From NCBI GenBank assembly GCA_012103535.1, contig WLWQ01000002.1:310001-374000 (forward strand): a stretch of 64,000 bases of DNA. The letters are read 5' to 3'. The stretch is from Pseudomonadales bacterium. Its GTDB lineage: Bacteria; Pseudomonadota; Gammaproteobacteria; Pseudomonadales; Pseudohongiellaceae. The position numbers were made by a program, and so were the translations under genes. Shown here in pieces: positions 1 through 10,548 of the stretch. Positions within the stretch are counted from its first letter, which is position 1; each line of letters opens with the position of its first letter. Under the pieces are notes generated by a model. The model had not been told where the DNA came from. It worked only from the letters and a program-made list of their open reading frames with translations, and made no database searches.

Positions 1-2
1 TT

Positions 3-1108
<1,106 letters not shown>

Positions 1109-1109
<1 letters not shown>

Positions 1110-1684
1110 TGGCTCATATAAATTTACTACCCTGGCGAGAGCGGTTAAGGGAAGAACGCAAGCGAGAATTTCTGTCGATAATGGCAGGCATTGTCTTTAT
1201 TGCCGGTGGATTGCTCTTTCTGGTGGATCGCTACTTCAATGGTGAAATCGATAATCAAGTTGCGCGCAACGACTTTGTAGGTAGTGAAATTCAATTGCTC
1301 GATGAGCAAGTGTCGGAGATTAATCAGCTGCGTCAGCAGAAAGAAGACATTCGCGCACGCATGAATGTAATTACAGATTTACAGGGCACCAGGCCAGTAA
1401 TCGTTCGACTCTTTGATGAACTGGTTCGAACCTTGCCTGAAGGAGTTTTCTATTCAACTCTCGAGCGGTCGGAAAACACCATATCCATTGAGGGTGTTGC
1501 AGAATCTTATTCACGCATAACGGAACTATTACGTCGCCTGGATGAGTCTGAATGGTTTGCTGAACCAGATATCAGCGTGATCTCTGCTGCTGAGGGAGTA
1601 GAAGTGGCTATGAATGCAGCGTTTGTATTTACCTTGTCTGTAAATCTCGAACTTCCAAACCAGAATGACGGGGAGGAGGTCTAA
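1109..1684 (+). CDS. pilN: Type IV pilus assembly protein PilN
   Basis: PilN is a bitopic inner-membrane protein that pairs with PilO and carries PilM on its cytoplasmic tail. The 191-residue product opens with the PilM-binding-type tail INLLPWRE (residues 4-11). One membrane helix follows at about residues 24-42, then a periplasmic coiled coil and a ferredoxin-like domain, the usual family layout and length. The gene overlaps pilM by one base and is followed after two bases by pilO, so it belongs to the same operon. Confidence 0.95.
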
Positions 1685-1686
1685 TT

Positions 1687-2328
1687 ATGTCCTGGATAAC
1701 TGATATAACTGGCGATTTACAAAATTTTGATTGGAACGATTTACAAGATGTCGACACGATCGGTGTTTGGCCAGGTCCAGTTAAGGCAATAATTCTTCTA
1801 ATTATCTTTGCTGCATGTTTGACGGCCGGCTATTTCCTTCGAGTGCAAAACTTGCAAACTCAATTAGCTACAGTAGCAGCTGAAGAAGATCAGCTGCGTA
1901 TTGAATTTGAGCAGAAAGCGTTTCTTGCTTCAAATCTCGAAGAGTACAGAGCGCAAACAGTTGAGATGGAGGCGGCGTTTAACGAATTACTTCGACAGTT
2001 GCCTTCTCAAACTGAGGTGCCAGGGCTTCTGGATGATTTAGGTACAACTGGTGAAGGCAGTGGGCTTGAAGTTGACAACATTCAGCTGGCGGATGAAGCG
2101 GTGCAAGAGTTCTACATTGAGGCGCCAATCAATATAGATGTTATTGGTGATTATCACGATTTTGGAACTTTCGTTAGTGGTGTGGCGAGTCTGGACCGAA
2201 TCGTAACTCTCCATGATTTTTCCATAAGCACTCGAGGCGACGACACCTTTTTGGACATGCAGATTCTGGCACGTACTTATCGTTATAAAGACGTAGATGA
2301 AGAAGCAGCCGTAACTCCGGCACAATAA
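1687..2328 (+). CDS. pilO: Type IV pilus assembly protein PilO
   Basis: PilO is the inner-membrane partner of PilN in the periplasmic alignment ring. The 213-residue protein has a cytoplasmic stretch of about 30 residues and one membrane helix near residues 32-51 (AIILLIIFAACLTAGYF). A periplasmic coiled coil follows, then an alpha/beta domain with the family motif LPSQTEVPGLLDDL (about residues 104-117). It starts two bases after pilN, and pilP follows after 15 bases. An acidic C-terminal tail is the only mild peculiarity. Confidence 0.94.
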   Translation: MSWITDITGDLQNFDWNDLQDVDTIGVWPGPVKAIILLIIFAACLTAGYFLRVQNLQTQLATVAAEEDQLRIEFEQKAFLASNLEEYRAQTVEMEAAFNELLRQLPSQTEVPGLLDDLGTTGEGSGLEVDNIQLADEAVQEFYIEAPINIDVIGDYHDFGTFVSGVASLDRIVTLHDFSISTRGDDTFLDMQILARTYRYKDVDEEAAVTPAQ

Positions 2329-2343
2329 ACGAAAGTAAAGTAG

Positions 2344-2889
2344 ATGAAAAAAGAGCAACTGCAGAGAAGAACTAGGGCCAGAACGGTGCTGCTATTAGCG
2401 TCGAGCTTGCTACTTGCTGCCTGCAGTCGCACTAATAATCTTTCAGATTTGCAGGGTTTTGTCGATGAAGTTAAATCCAGGCCAGGGGCGGTGGTAGAAC
2501 CGGTCCCTGAGTTCGTTCCCTACGAAGCATTTATATATGGAGCTGCTTCATTGCGGAGCCCTTTTGAAGTGCCAATGCAAATCGATCCGAATTCAAACGT
2601 AGTGTTGAACCAGGATATCGAACCGGATTTTGATAGAGCTAGAGAGCCGCTGGAAAGCCAAGCTTTAAGTGAACTTGCTATGGTAGGGGTGTTAGAGAGG
2701 GGTGGCGTTTATCAGGCGCTGATTGAAGACGCGTTTGGAGAAGTGCATAGAGTCGGAATTGGAAATTTTCTAGGGCGAAACTACGGCCGGATAAATTTTA
2801 TTTCTTCAAACCAAATCAATATACGAACAATTGTGCCCAGCGGAAGTGGCGGCTGGGTAGAGAGACCACAGAGCCTCACGTTGCAGTAG
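2344..2889 (+). CDS. pilP: Type IV pilus lipoprotein PilP
   Basis: PilP is an inner-membrane-anchored lipoprotein that bridges PilN/PilO to the secretin PilQ. The 181-residue precursor has a short signal sequence ending in the lipobox LLAAC, with the lipidated Cys near residue 27. A proline-rich flexible region follows (about 35-75), then the compact beta domain that binds PilQ, with LAMVGVLERGGVYQALI near 116-132. The family FVPYEAF-like segment is present. The gene lies between pilO and pilQ in the operon. Confidence 0.94.
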   Translation: MKKEQLQRRTRARTVLLLASSLLLAACSRTNNLSDLQGFVDEVKSRPGAVVEPVPEFVPYEAFIYGAASLRSPFEVPMQIDPNSNVVLNQDIEPDFDRAREPLESQALSELAMVGVLERGGVYQALIEDAFGEVHRVGIGNFLGRNYGRINFISSNQINIRTIVPSGSGGWVERPQSLTLQ

Positions 2890-2913
2890 AGTGCGTGAGT
2901 CGAGGTTACTAGT

Positions 2914-5250
2914 ATGGGTAATAAGAACGGATTTCAAATAAACATAAGTCCAATTTCAGAGTGCTTTAGGTTGTGCTGGCAGACTAGTACTACGCTAATG
3001 GCATTACTGTTTGTCAGAACTGCATGGGGACAGCAGAGTATTAACTTGGACAGTATTGGTTTTGCCAACTTGCCCGGCGATAGTATTGAGATTCAATTGA
3101 GCTTCGATGGTGAACCACCTGAACCGTCCAGCTTTGCGTTAGATAATCCTGCGCGAATTTCCATGGATCTGGTAGGGGTTGCAAGCGGACTAAATCAACA
3201 ACGCTTTAATATCGATTCCAATAATGCATCCAGTGTTATGGTGCTGGATGACGGCAGTCGTACACGCTTAGTGGTTAATTTAAATTCATTGGTGAGTTAC
3301 CAAACTTCACTGGATGGAAATACGCTGACAGTACAGGTCGGTAACGATTCCGTTGCCCAAGGCGGTGTTTCGGCAAGCGGTCAACCGGTTAGTGCTATCA
3401 CCAGCAACACTGACAATGCCATCGAAGATGTAACCTTTCGAAGAGGTGATGAGGACGAGGGGCAAGTAGTTATTGAATTGTCTAATGATCGGGTAATCGG
3501 CAGTGTGGAACAAGTGGGCGCACGCGTCTACGTGGAATTTACCGACACCACTGTTCCCGATGACTTGAATCGAAGGTTTGATGTATCTGATTTTGCCACA
3601 AACGTTTCGACGGTCGATGTACTAGGCCAGACAGGTCGAGCCACTGTTGTTATAGATGTTGATGGGACTTATGAGTACGTAGCATTCCAAAGTGGCAATG
3701 TCTATACAGTGAGTGTAAGGCCGCCCATTCTAGATATTACCGATCAAGATGATACAGCGGAGTATACGGGTGAAATATCCAGTCTCTCCTTTCAAGACAT
3801 TCCAGTTCGATCCGTATTGCAAATCCTGGCAGATTACTATGACTTCAGTTTGGTGGCGGGGGATGCAGTTTCCGGTAACGTGACTTTGCAACTGGACAAT
3901 GTACCTTGGGATCAAGCATTAGAATTAGTACTGCGTACTGGCAATCTGGGCAGCAGACTGGAAGGTAATGTGTTGTACGTGGCACCTGCGGATGAATTGG
4001 CTGCGCAGGAGCAGCTTGAAATTGAGGCTGCTATTCAAGCACAAGCACTTGCGCCACTGTTTAGGGAATATTTCCAGATTAACTACGCCAGTGCTGAGGA
4101 AATTATGACGCTGGTAACTGGGGAAAACTCCGGCGGCGGCGGTGGTGGTGCAGATCTTGGGGGCGGTTTACCTGGTGCGCCTCCGGTAGCCGGCGGTCTG
4201 GCTCCGACAGGAGGAACTGTAACTGCAGGTGCAGGAATGCTTTCTCCAAGAGGCACGGCGACAGTTGATGAACGCACCAACATAATCATGATTCGAGATA
4301 CCGAAGAAAACTTGCAAGAAGTTCGGTCAATGTTGGCACGTTTAGATATAGCCGTGCGCCAAGTTCTGATTGAAGCTCGAATCGTAAACGTCTCAACCGA
4401 CTTTGGCCGTGATCTAGGAATCCGCTGGGGTGGCGCTGGTTCGTCTGATAACTTTCGTTATGGCGGTACTCAGGCTTCTACGGTAAGAGAAAACTTTAGC
4501 AACCTCGCGCGGGAAAACGCCATACAACAAGCGGTCATTGCTGGAGAAACAGCGAGGCTGACAGCACTCCAGGAAGGCACGGATCCTAGTCTAATAGATG
4601 CGTTGGTTCAGCAGGCCGTAAACGCCGTGAACTTGCCTGCTCAAGATATTGCGTTTCCAGAAGCCCTTGCTGTGGATCTTGGTTCCACCAATCCCAGCGC
4701 AAGTTCTTTTTCAATAGGGTATACCGGCGGCAGTGGAATTATCGAGCTAGAACTGTCAGCACTTGAGAGTAGCGGCAATGGTGAAGTGATTGCCCGTCCT
4801 AAAGTGACAACCCAGGATAAAGTAACTGCGGAAATTCGATCGGGTGTACGAATTCCCTACCAATCTCAAGCTGGTGGTACTGCTGGTGGCTCAACAACTG
4901 AATTTGAAGATGCGGTTCTATCTTTGATTGTTACTCCACAGATTACCCCTGATGGGCGTATAAATATGGAGCTTGAAATTCAACAGGACTCGGTTGCAGC
5001 TGGTTCTGGTCCGGTCCCTGCAATCAATACTAATCAGGTCTCAACTAGCGCTTTGGTTAGTGACGGTGAAACAATTGTTCTCGGAGGTGTATTCCGCGAG
5101 GAAAACACGACTACCGAAACCAAGACTCCTTTACTTGGTGATGTCCCATATCTCGGATATTTGTTTAAGCGAACTGCAAATGAAACTCGCCGCACCGAGC
5201 TCTTAATTTTTATAACTCCGAAGATTATCGCCGACATAGCAATCCGTTAG
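2914..5250 (+). CDS. pilQ: Type IV pilus secretin PilQ
   Basis: PilQ is the outer-membrane secretin through which the pilus exits. The 778-residue precursor has a signal region at about residues 20-39, two peptidoglycan-binding AMIN-type domains (roughly 45-130 and 165-270), a secretin/TonB short N-terminal domain (about 285-350), an N1-type domain, and the secretin barrel domain from about 560 to the end. Hallmark motifs VRQVLIEARIVNVS, GEVIARPKVTT and a C-terminal ELLIFITPKII are visible. An unusually Gly-rich linker (about 405-440) sits in the N1 region. The gene ends the pil operon and is followed by a long hairpin. Confidence 0.95.
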   Translation: MGNKNGFQINISPISECFRLCWQTSTTLMALLFVRTAWGQQSINLDSIGFANLPGDSIEIQLSFDGEPPEPSSFALDNPARISMDLVGVASGLNQQRFNIDSNNASSVMVLDDGSRTRLVVNLNSLVSYQTSLDGNTLTVQVGNDSVAQGGVSASGQPVSAITSNTDNAIEDVTFRRGDEDEGQVVIELSNDRVIGSVEQVGARVYVEFTDTTVPDDLNRRFDVSDFATNVSTVDVLGQTGRATVVIDVDGTYEYVAFQSGNVYTVSVRPPILDITDQDDTAEYTGEISSLSFQDIPVRSVLQILADYYDFSLVAGDAVSGNVTLQLDNVPWDQALELVLRTGNLGSRLEGNVLYVAPADELAAQEQLEIEAAIQAQALAPLFREYFQINYASAEEIMTLVTGENSGGGGGGADLGGGLPGAPPVAGGLAPTGGTVTAGAGMLSPRGTATVDERTNIIMIRDTEENLQEVRSMLARLDIAVRQVLIEARIVNVSTDFGRDLGIRWGGAGSSDNFRYGGTQASTVRENFSNLARENAIQQAVIAGETARLTALQEGTDPSLIDALVQQAVNAVNLPAQDIAFPEALAVDLGSTNPSASSFSIGYTGGSGIIELELSALESSGNGEVIARPKVTTQDKVTAEIRSGVRIPYQSQAGGTAGGSTTEFEDAVLSLIVTPQITPDGRINMELEIQQDSVAAGSGPVPAINTNQVSTSALVSDGETIVLGGVFREENTTTETKTPLLGDVPYLGYLFKRTANETRRTELLIFITPKIIADIAIR

Positions 5251-5261
5251 TTCAAATTCTG

Positions 5262-5298
5262 AAAGAGATCAGTAGATAGCGAATCTGCTGATCTCTTT
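5262..5298 (+). terminator. Rho-independent-type terminator after pilQ
   Basis: A 16-bp hairpin has arms at 5262-5277 and 5283-5298 with one T-G wobble and a 5-nt loop. The right arm ends in TTT and is followed by AATTT rather than a long U run. It sits 12 nt after the pilQ stop and separates the pilus operon from aroK. Confidence 0.75.
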
Positions 5299-5389
5299 AA
5301 TTTCCTTCTATGATGTCCAAGTTAATTGCTCTGTAAATCTCTGTTTTGCAGTTACAATTGTTGCCGAATTCTTTCTTTCGAGTGCATAA

Positions 5390-5914
5390 ATGAAGTTTCT
5401 GGGTAATGTTTTTCTAGTGGGCCCAATGGGAGTCGGGAAAACAACTATTGGTAAGGTTCTGGCCGAACAACTAGATCTGCAATTTTTCGATTCGGATCGT
5501 CAAATAGAAGCTTCTACCGGTGCCGATATTCCCTGGATTTTCGATGTTGAGGGCGAAAGTGGCTTTCGTGCTCGAGAAATAAAAATGATTGATCATCTCA
5601 GTGACCAAACCAATATAGTAATGGCTACTGGTGGTGGCGCGGTATTGTCAGAAGAGAACCGGAAGCACTTAGCTGAGCGTGGCACGGTTGTTTACCTGCG
5701 AGCTTCGATTGCACAGCAGGTCGAAAGAACGAGTAGGGACAAAAATAGACCGCTGCTACAAACACCCGATCCAGAGCAGAAAATTCGAGAGCTAATGGAA
5801 ATAAGAGAACCTCTCTATCAGGAAGTAGCAGATATTGTAGTAGATACAAATAAGCGCAACGCTCGTACTGTTAGTCATGAGATTTGTAAGCAATTGCTGG
5901 AACTAGAGAACTGA
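5390..5914 (+). CDS. aroK: Shikimate kinase
   Basis: AroK phosphorylates shikimate with ATP at the 3-hydroxyl, the fifth step of chorismate synthesis in the cytoplasm. The 174-residue protein matches family length. It shows the Walker A motif GPMGVGKT (about residues 11-18), the shikimate-binding FFDSDRQIE and FRAREI segments, the GGGAVL motif near 81-86, and the lid arginine region RDKNRPLL. aroB follows after 21 bases, the classic aroKB pair, and the pilQ-aroK order is typical of Gammaproteobacteria. Confidence 0.96.
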   Translation: MKFLGNVFLVGPMGVGKTTIGKVLAEQLDLQFFDSDRQIEASTGADIPWIFDVEGESGFRAREIKMIDHLSDQTNIVMATGGGAVLSEENRKHLAERGTVVYLRASIAQQVERTSRDKNRPLLQTPDPEQKIRELMEIREPLYQEVADIVVDTNKRNARTVSHEICKQLLELEN

Positions 5915-5935
5915 GAAAGCAGGTAAGAAATCTAA

Positions 5936-7027
5936 ATGCAGACTGTAAACGTTGACTTAGGAGATCGCAGTTACCCAATATTCATTGGTGCCAAGCTATT
6001 TGAAGATCCTTCTCTTTTACTTCCCTTTATAGGTAAAGGGCGTGTGGTAATCGTTACCAATGAAATTGTCGCGCCGCTTTATCTGGATCGAGTACAAGAT
6101 CAGTTAGGAAAACAGTTTGGTTCAGTTATCATTTTGCCGGACGGTGAAGAGACTAAATCCCTCGATACCATTGCCCATATCTACGACCATCTACTCGAAG
6201 GTAAATACGACCGAAAAACTACATTAGTAGCGTTGGGAGGTGGTGTTGTAGGCGACATTACTGGATTTGCGGCAGCTACTTATCAGCGTGGAATTAATTT
6301 TCTGCAGATTCCTACCACACTGCTGGCACAAGTAGATTCTTCGGTAGGTGGAAAAACCGGTGTTAATCATGCGCTCGGTAAGAACATGATCGGTGCCTTC
6401 TATCAACCACAATGTGTGATCGCTGATACTGAAGTCTTGCAGAGCCTTCCGGAACGGGAAATTAAAGCCGGGCTAGCCGAAGTGTTGAAATACGGATTAA
6501 TAAATAATGAAGAGTTTTTCGATTGGCTGGCGGCCAACAGCGAATCTATTCTGAATCTTGAAGGTGAAAGTATCTCGAATGCAGTGAAAATTTGCTGCAT
6601 GGCCAAAGCGGAATTAGTGGCCCAAGATGAAAAGGAAGTAGGCGTCAGAGCGTTACTGAATTTGGGTCACACCTTTGGACATGCCATAGAAACTGCGACT
6701 GGCTATGGCACCTGGCTGCATGGAGAAACAGTAGCCATGGGCATGGTGATGGCTGCTGATCTGTCCAGGCGCCTGGGCTGGCTGGATTCGCAAGCCGCTG
6801 CTCGAATCAGAGAAGTAATAGAGAAAAATTTTGGTATGCCAGTGGAGCCGCCTGCCGATATAACCATAGAGCAGTATCTCGACTTGATGTCGTCCGACAA
6901 AAAAGCTGAGCTGGGCAAAATTCGGTTTATTTTACTGAAGGCAATTGGTGAAGCGGTGATAGAGGGTGATGTTGAGAGTGAGATACTCAAATCAACTTTA
7001 ACCGCTGGAAGCCAGCTTTGCCTGTGA
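5936..7027 (+). CDS. aroB: 3-dehydroquinate synthase
   Basis: AroB is the NAD- and divalent-metal-dependent enzyme that cyclises DAHP to 3-dehydroquinate, step two of the shikimate pathway. The 363-residue protein carries the nucleotide-binding VALGGGVVGDITGFAA (about residues 97-112), the substrate loop TTLLAQVDSSVGGKTGVN, the active-site KAGLAEVLKYGLI, and metal-ligand histidines in LNLGHTFGHAIE and the later LHGETVAMGM. It is preceded by aroK, and its stop codon overlaps the damX start, so aroK-aroB-damX is likely one transcript. Confidence 0.97.
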   Translation: MQTVNVDLGDRSYPIFIGAKLFEDPSLLLPFIGKGRVVIVTNEIVAPLYLDRVQDQLGKQFGSVIILPDGEETKSLDTIAHIYDHLLEGKYDRKTTLVALGGGVVGDITGFAAATYQRGINFLQIPTTLLAQVDSSVGGKTGVNHALGKNMIGAFYQPQCVIADTEVLQSLPEREIKAGLAEVLKYGLINNEEFFDWLAANSESILNLEGESISNAVKICCMAKAELVAQDEKEVGVRALLNLGHTFGHAIETATGYGTWLHGETVAMGMVMAADLSRRLGWLDSQAAARIREVIEKNFGMPVEPPADITIEQYLDLMSSDKKAELGKIRFILLKAIGEAVIEGDVESEILKSTLTAGSQLCL

Positions 7028-8496
7028 AGAAATATACTGAAGCACTAAACCTCACTTTTGATCCTTTTGAACCGGCCGCAAACAGCAAAGAATTTTTTGC
7101 TGGTGGGAACCGGCAGCAATTACTAGATCAACTCATCGAACATTCTTTGTATAGTCAGTCAATGATGGCTGTAACTGGCTGTTTGGGATGCGGCAAGACC
7201 ATGCTCGCCAATACTTTTTGCCAAAGTTTTGGTGATGAAGCTGTTTGCGTGATGGTGCCCGCTACTCTGTTCATGAATAAGTCCCAGTTTTTGGAAAAAC
7301 TGGCAGAACAGATCCCTGTTCATCTAAGTGATGAAGAATCGGATTCTGCAGTCATAAGTATCCAGAGCTACGCTGCTCAATTGGATCTTGAAGCGAAGTC
7401 ATTAATGATCGTTATCGGCGATGCTCATGAACTTAGCATTGATGTTTTGAATCTCGCGACTTCGCTTATCGCTAATTCTGCTTCTGGAATTCACATCTTG
7501 TTACTTGGTGAGAAACAATTAGTCAGTATGTTGCAGAATGCAGTATCTGCCGAAGCAGGACAACTAGTGGTCGATTTCGAAATGTCTGAGCTTGGAGGCG
7601 AAGACACGGTTGAATACGTAAAGTTTAAACTTGCCGAAGCTGGATTCGCTGGCGAATTACCTATATCTGGAAGTGAGTTAGGAAACATTCACAATTCTGC
7701 AAATGGGATACCTGGCACTATTAATGCATTGATAGCGAATACGCTGGAAAGTTCCAGTCTAGAATTGCCAGCCAGTGAAAACTTGCCCGCATTTGTTTCC
7801 TCTGGAAATCGATATTGGGCAATAGCTGCGGTTCTCGTTGTAATTCTGGTGACGGTCTTCGTAGTTCTGGATCCTGATCCGCGCATTGAGCAACAGCAGG
7901 CAATTGCGACTAGCGAAAGGCCCATCGACATTCCGCTTGCCGCGCAGAGTAGTGAAGAAATTAATTCAGGAGATGAGGGCAATTCTGCACAGGTAGAATC
8001 GGAAGAGCCTCCTTTCACGGCAATTCTGGAAACTGAAGAAGCTGTTGTCGACAATTCAGAGACAAGTAATGCTGTCATCCCAGATCCTGAGCCTGTTGAA
8101 GAATTAACGCCAGTCGTGGAAAGCTCGGTAGCCAATGTTGCAGCAGTAGAAGCAGCTGCGGAAGCGGAATTGCCCGAAGTTGAAATTAGTGAGTTTGAGC
8201 AATCGCTATTGGAGATTCCTGGCTCTGCATACACCGTGCAAATCATGGGATCCCATTCGGAGACAAATGTGCAACGATTTGTTGAAGACGAGTTGCCATC
8301 CAATGAACGCGGATACTTTGAAACGAGATTTCAGGACAAGCCATGGTTTGTGGTAGTGCTTGGTCGGTTTGAAAATCGTGCTGATGCGACGAAGGCAATA
8401 GAAGACTTACCTGCTTCTCTGCAATCCTTGCAACCGTGGATACGAACCATCGCCGATATCCAATCGGATATACGGGAATTAAACTCAATCAATTAA
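7024..8496 (+). CDS. damX: DamX-like AAA ATPase with SPOR domain
   Basis: This gene occupies the damX position after aroB. The protein has an N-terminal AAA/ExeA-like ATPase domain with Walker A GCLGCGKT (about residues 52-59), one membrane helix near 265-285, a long acidic Glu/Pro/Ala-rich periplasmic linker, and a C-terminal SPOR domain (AYTVQIMGSHSE, roughly 400-480). SPOR domains bind denuded septal glycan, so a cell-division role is inferred. I chose GTG at 7024 because it forms a GTGA overlap with the aroB stop; TTG at 7018 would add two residues. E. coli DamX lacks an obvious intact ATPase site, whereas this one keeps its P-loop. Confidence 0.85.
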   Translation: MKKYTEALNLTFDPFEPAANSKEFFAGGNRQQLLDQLIEHSLYSQSMMAVTGCLGCGKTMLANTFCQSFGDEAVCVMVPATLFMNKSQFLEKLAEQIPVHLSDEESDSAVISIQSYAAQLDLEAKSLMIVIGDAHELSIDVLNLATSLIANSASGIHILLLGEKQLVSMLQNAVSAEAGQLVVDFEMSELGGEDTVEYVKFKLAEAGFAGELPISGSELGNIHNSANGIPGTINALIANTLESSSLELPASENLPAFVSSGNRYWAIAAVLVVILVTVFVVLDPDPRIEQQQAIATSERPIDIPLAAQSSEEINSGDEGNSAQVESEEPPFTAILETEEAVVDNSETSNAVIPDPEPVEELTPVVESSVANVAAVEAAAEAELPEVEISEFEQSLLEIPGSAYTVQIMGSHSETNVQRFVEDELPSNERGYFETRFQDKPWFVVVLGRFENRADATKAIEDLPASLQSLQPWIRTIADIQSDIRELNSIN

Positions 8497-8532
8497 GCCC
8501 TAGTTCCAATATGCACTTGGTGGATGGCACAG

Positions 8533-8560
8533 TTGTGTCAGGCCACACCTCGTGTACAAT
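8533..8560 (+). promoter_or_regulatory. Possible promoter ahead of hemE
   Basis: TACAAT at 8555-8560 is a good -10 match, with a poor -35 candidate TTGTGT at 8533-8538 and a 16-bp spacer. A 9-bp inverted repeat (AGGCCACAC at 8540-8548, GTGTGGCCT at 8604-8612) overlaps the spacer and could be an operator. The spot fits the 165-bp gap between damX and hemE, but the -35 element is weak. Confidence 0.3.
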
Positions 8561-8661
8561 TGGCCCCCTTTTTATGCAGGCCTTCAGTCTGCAAAATGCT
8601 GTAGTGTGGCCTCAATGCGAACAATCATTGCCATAGACGTGTAAGAAACTCAGGATTTATT

Positions 8662-9723
8662 GTGTCACTAAAAAACGATAGATTTCTAAAGGCCTTAATG
8701 CGAGAAGCCGTCGACGTGACTCCAGTCTGGATGATGCGTCAGGCAGGCAGGTATCTGCCGGAATACCGCGCGACTCGAAAACAGGCTGGTAACTTCTTAA
8801 ATCTGTGTCAGTCACCTGAGTTAGCATGCGAAGTGACTCTGCAACCGTTGCGCAGGTACGCTTTCGATGCCGCCATACTCTTTTCAGACATTCTCACTAT
8901 TCCCGATGCTATGGGGCGCGGTCTTTATTTCGAAGAAGGCGAAGGACCACGCTTCAAAAAAGTTATTCGTACAGCTGAAGATGTTGAGCAGCTGCCAGAG
9001 ATCAAAGCAGCGGAAGACTTATCTTATGTAATGGATGCGGTTTCACTTATTCGCAAAGAGCTAAATGGCTCCGTACCTTTAATTGGATTTTCCGGCAGTC
9101 CATGGACACTGGCCACATACATGATAGAAGGTGGTGGCAGTAAGGATTTTCGAATTGCCAAAGAGTTCATGTACAACAATCCTGAAGCAATGCATTTGTT
9201 ACTCGATAAATTGGCCGCTGCGGTTACTGACTATCTGAATTCCCAGATCAAAGCCGGAGCACAGGCAATTCAAATTTTCGATACATGGGGAGGAATCTTG
9301 ACGACTTCCCACTATCGCAGCTATTCACTAGCCTACATGCAAAAGATTATTTCCAATTTAATTAGGGAAGCAGATGGAAGGGTTGTGCCGGTCATTCTTT
9401 TTACGAAGAACGGCGGACTTTGGTTAGAGTCCATAGCTGAATCCGGAACTAATGCAGTTGGATTGGATTGGACCATTGAGATAGGACAGGCGAGAGAACG
9501 TATTGGGAATAGCTGTGCGCTGCAAGGCAATATGGATCCCTCTATTCTCTATGCTTCGCCTGCCGCGATTCGTGATGAAGTAGGTAACATCCTAGAAAGC
9601 TATGGAGCAGGAAATGGCCATGTGTTTAATCTGGGTCATGGCATTACCCCTCAAGTAAATCCTGACCATGTCAGCGCATTTGTCGACGCCGTGCATGAAC
9701 TCTCCCCGCAATATCACGCTTGA
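8662..9723 (+). CDS. hemE: Uroporphyrinogen decarboxylase
   Basis: HemE removes four acetate carboxyls from uroporphyrinogen III to give coproporphyrinogen III in heme synthesis. The 353-residue cytosolic protein has the signature [11 protein letters not shown] (residues 26-36), the catalytic Asp in [13 protein letters not shown] (D76), [17 protein letters not shown] and GNMDPSILY. It starts with GTG. The end of the gene overlaps the start of folK in another frame, suggesting coupled translation. Confidence 0.97.
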   Translation: MSLKNDRFLKALMREAVDVTPVWMMRQAGRYLPEYRATRKQAGNFLNLCQSPELACEVTLQPLRRYAFDAAILFSDILTIPDAMGRGLYFEEGEGPRFKKVIRTAEDVEQLPEIKAAEDLSYVMDAVSLIRKELNGSVPLIGFSGSPWTLATYMIEGGGSKDFRIAKEFMYNNPEAMHLLLDKLAAAVTDYLNSQIKAGAQAIQIFDTWGGILTTSHYRSYSLAYMQKIISNLIREADGRVVPVILFTKNGGLWLESIAESGTNAVGLDWTIEIGQARERIGNSCALQGNMDPSILYASPAAIRDEVGNILESYGAGNGHVFNLGHGITPQVNPDHVSAFVDAVHELSPQYHA

Positions 9724-10243
9724 ATCGGAAGATTCAATAAGTGCAATAATTGCACTTGGTGCCAACATTCCCTCCAAGATTGGCGCTCCTATTGAAACAC
9801 TAAAATTCGCGAGAGAAAGTCTTAGCGAGCTCTGCGTTGGCGAGCCAGTGGCATCTTCTGATTATCAGACAGAAGCGCTGGGGTGCATTCCTGGATCGCC
9901 TGATTTCATCAACGCCGTCGTCGTGATTCCGATCTCAGTCGAGACAGATCCGACAGAACTGTTGCAGCGCTTACAACATCTGGAACGTCATTGTGGGCGA
10001 GACTTCCAACAACCCGCTAATTCTCCTCGACCTTTGGATCTGGATATTCTCTGTTTTGGCGAGCTGATCCTATCCCGCCCGCAGCTTGTGATACCTCACC
10101 CTAGAGCCCATGAACGCCGTTTCGTTCTCGAGCCGCTGGCCGAGATAGCGCCTGAATTGGTGCTCCCTGGGCAAGCTGTGTCAGTGAGTAAACTGTTAGA
10201 TGCCATGCCGAGCTCACCTCGAGTCCGCAAGCTTAATCTATGA
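9695..10243 (+). CDS. folK: HPPK (2-amino-4-hydroxy-6-hydroxymethyldihydropteridine pyrophosphokinase)
   Basis: FolK transfers pyrophosphate from ATP to 6-hydroxymethyl-dihydropterin for folate synthesis. The protein shows the N-terminal ALGAN motif (family ALGSN), the signature [12 protein letters not shown] (about residues 110-121) and [20 protein letters not shown]. Two starts are possible inside the hemE 3' end: ATG 9668, or ATG 9695, which I prefer because HPPKs have a short N-terminus. Either gives a 29- to 56-bp overlap with hemE. Its partner folP lies about 15 kb away, in the ftsH cluster. Confidence 0.92.
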   Translation: MNSPRNITLESEDSISAIIALGANIPSKIGAPIETLKFARESLSELCVGEPVASSDYQTEALGCIPGSPDFINAVVVIPISVETDPTELLQRLQHLERHCGRDFQQPANSPRPLDLDILCFGELILSRPQLVIPHPRAHERRFVLEPLAEIAPELVLPGQAVSVSKLLDAMPSSPRVRKLNL

Positions 10244-10548
10244 GCCTGCGTATCCAATTGATTTGACGGGTTAATTCCTTAAACGAGAGTAAGCCACAGG
10301 GGCCTGATTTCTTGCTCTGTGGCCCTAAGTACCTGGGATTACACGATAAAGAAACGGTTGAAATAGTTATTAATCGGTCGATCTTAGTGATAAGATCATA
10401 GAGTTGTTTGGTGTGCACCAAGAGCGAAATCAAACTGCCATCAACGCGACTATCAAGAGGCCTCAGACCCTTATAAAACCTGGGCCCGAAAAGAAGCAAA
10501 AGCAAAGCCAAGAATAAAGAGCCAAGAGAGATAAAGAAACTGACCACC
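10244..10548. other. Long leader region with inverted repeats before the barrel gene
   Basis: This 305-bp stretch has no convincing gene. It holds several inverted repeats: GCCACAG/CTGTGGC (10293-10299 with 10317-10323), GATCTTA/TAAGATC with a 4-nt loop (10380-10397), and TTGGTG-TG-CACCAA (10408-10421). The last 50 bases before the ATG at 10549 are purine-rich. The repeats could be operators or leader RNA structure, but there is no U run typical of a terminator and no clear sigma-70 promoter. Confidence 0.4.

Noticed and set aside
7689..8303. 204-residue minus-strand frame inside damX
   Set aside because: Ser/Thr-rich shadow of the Glu/Ala-rich linker on the opposite strand.
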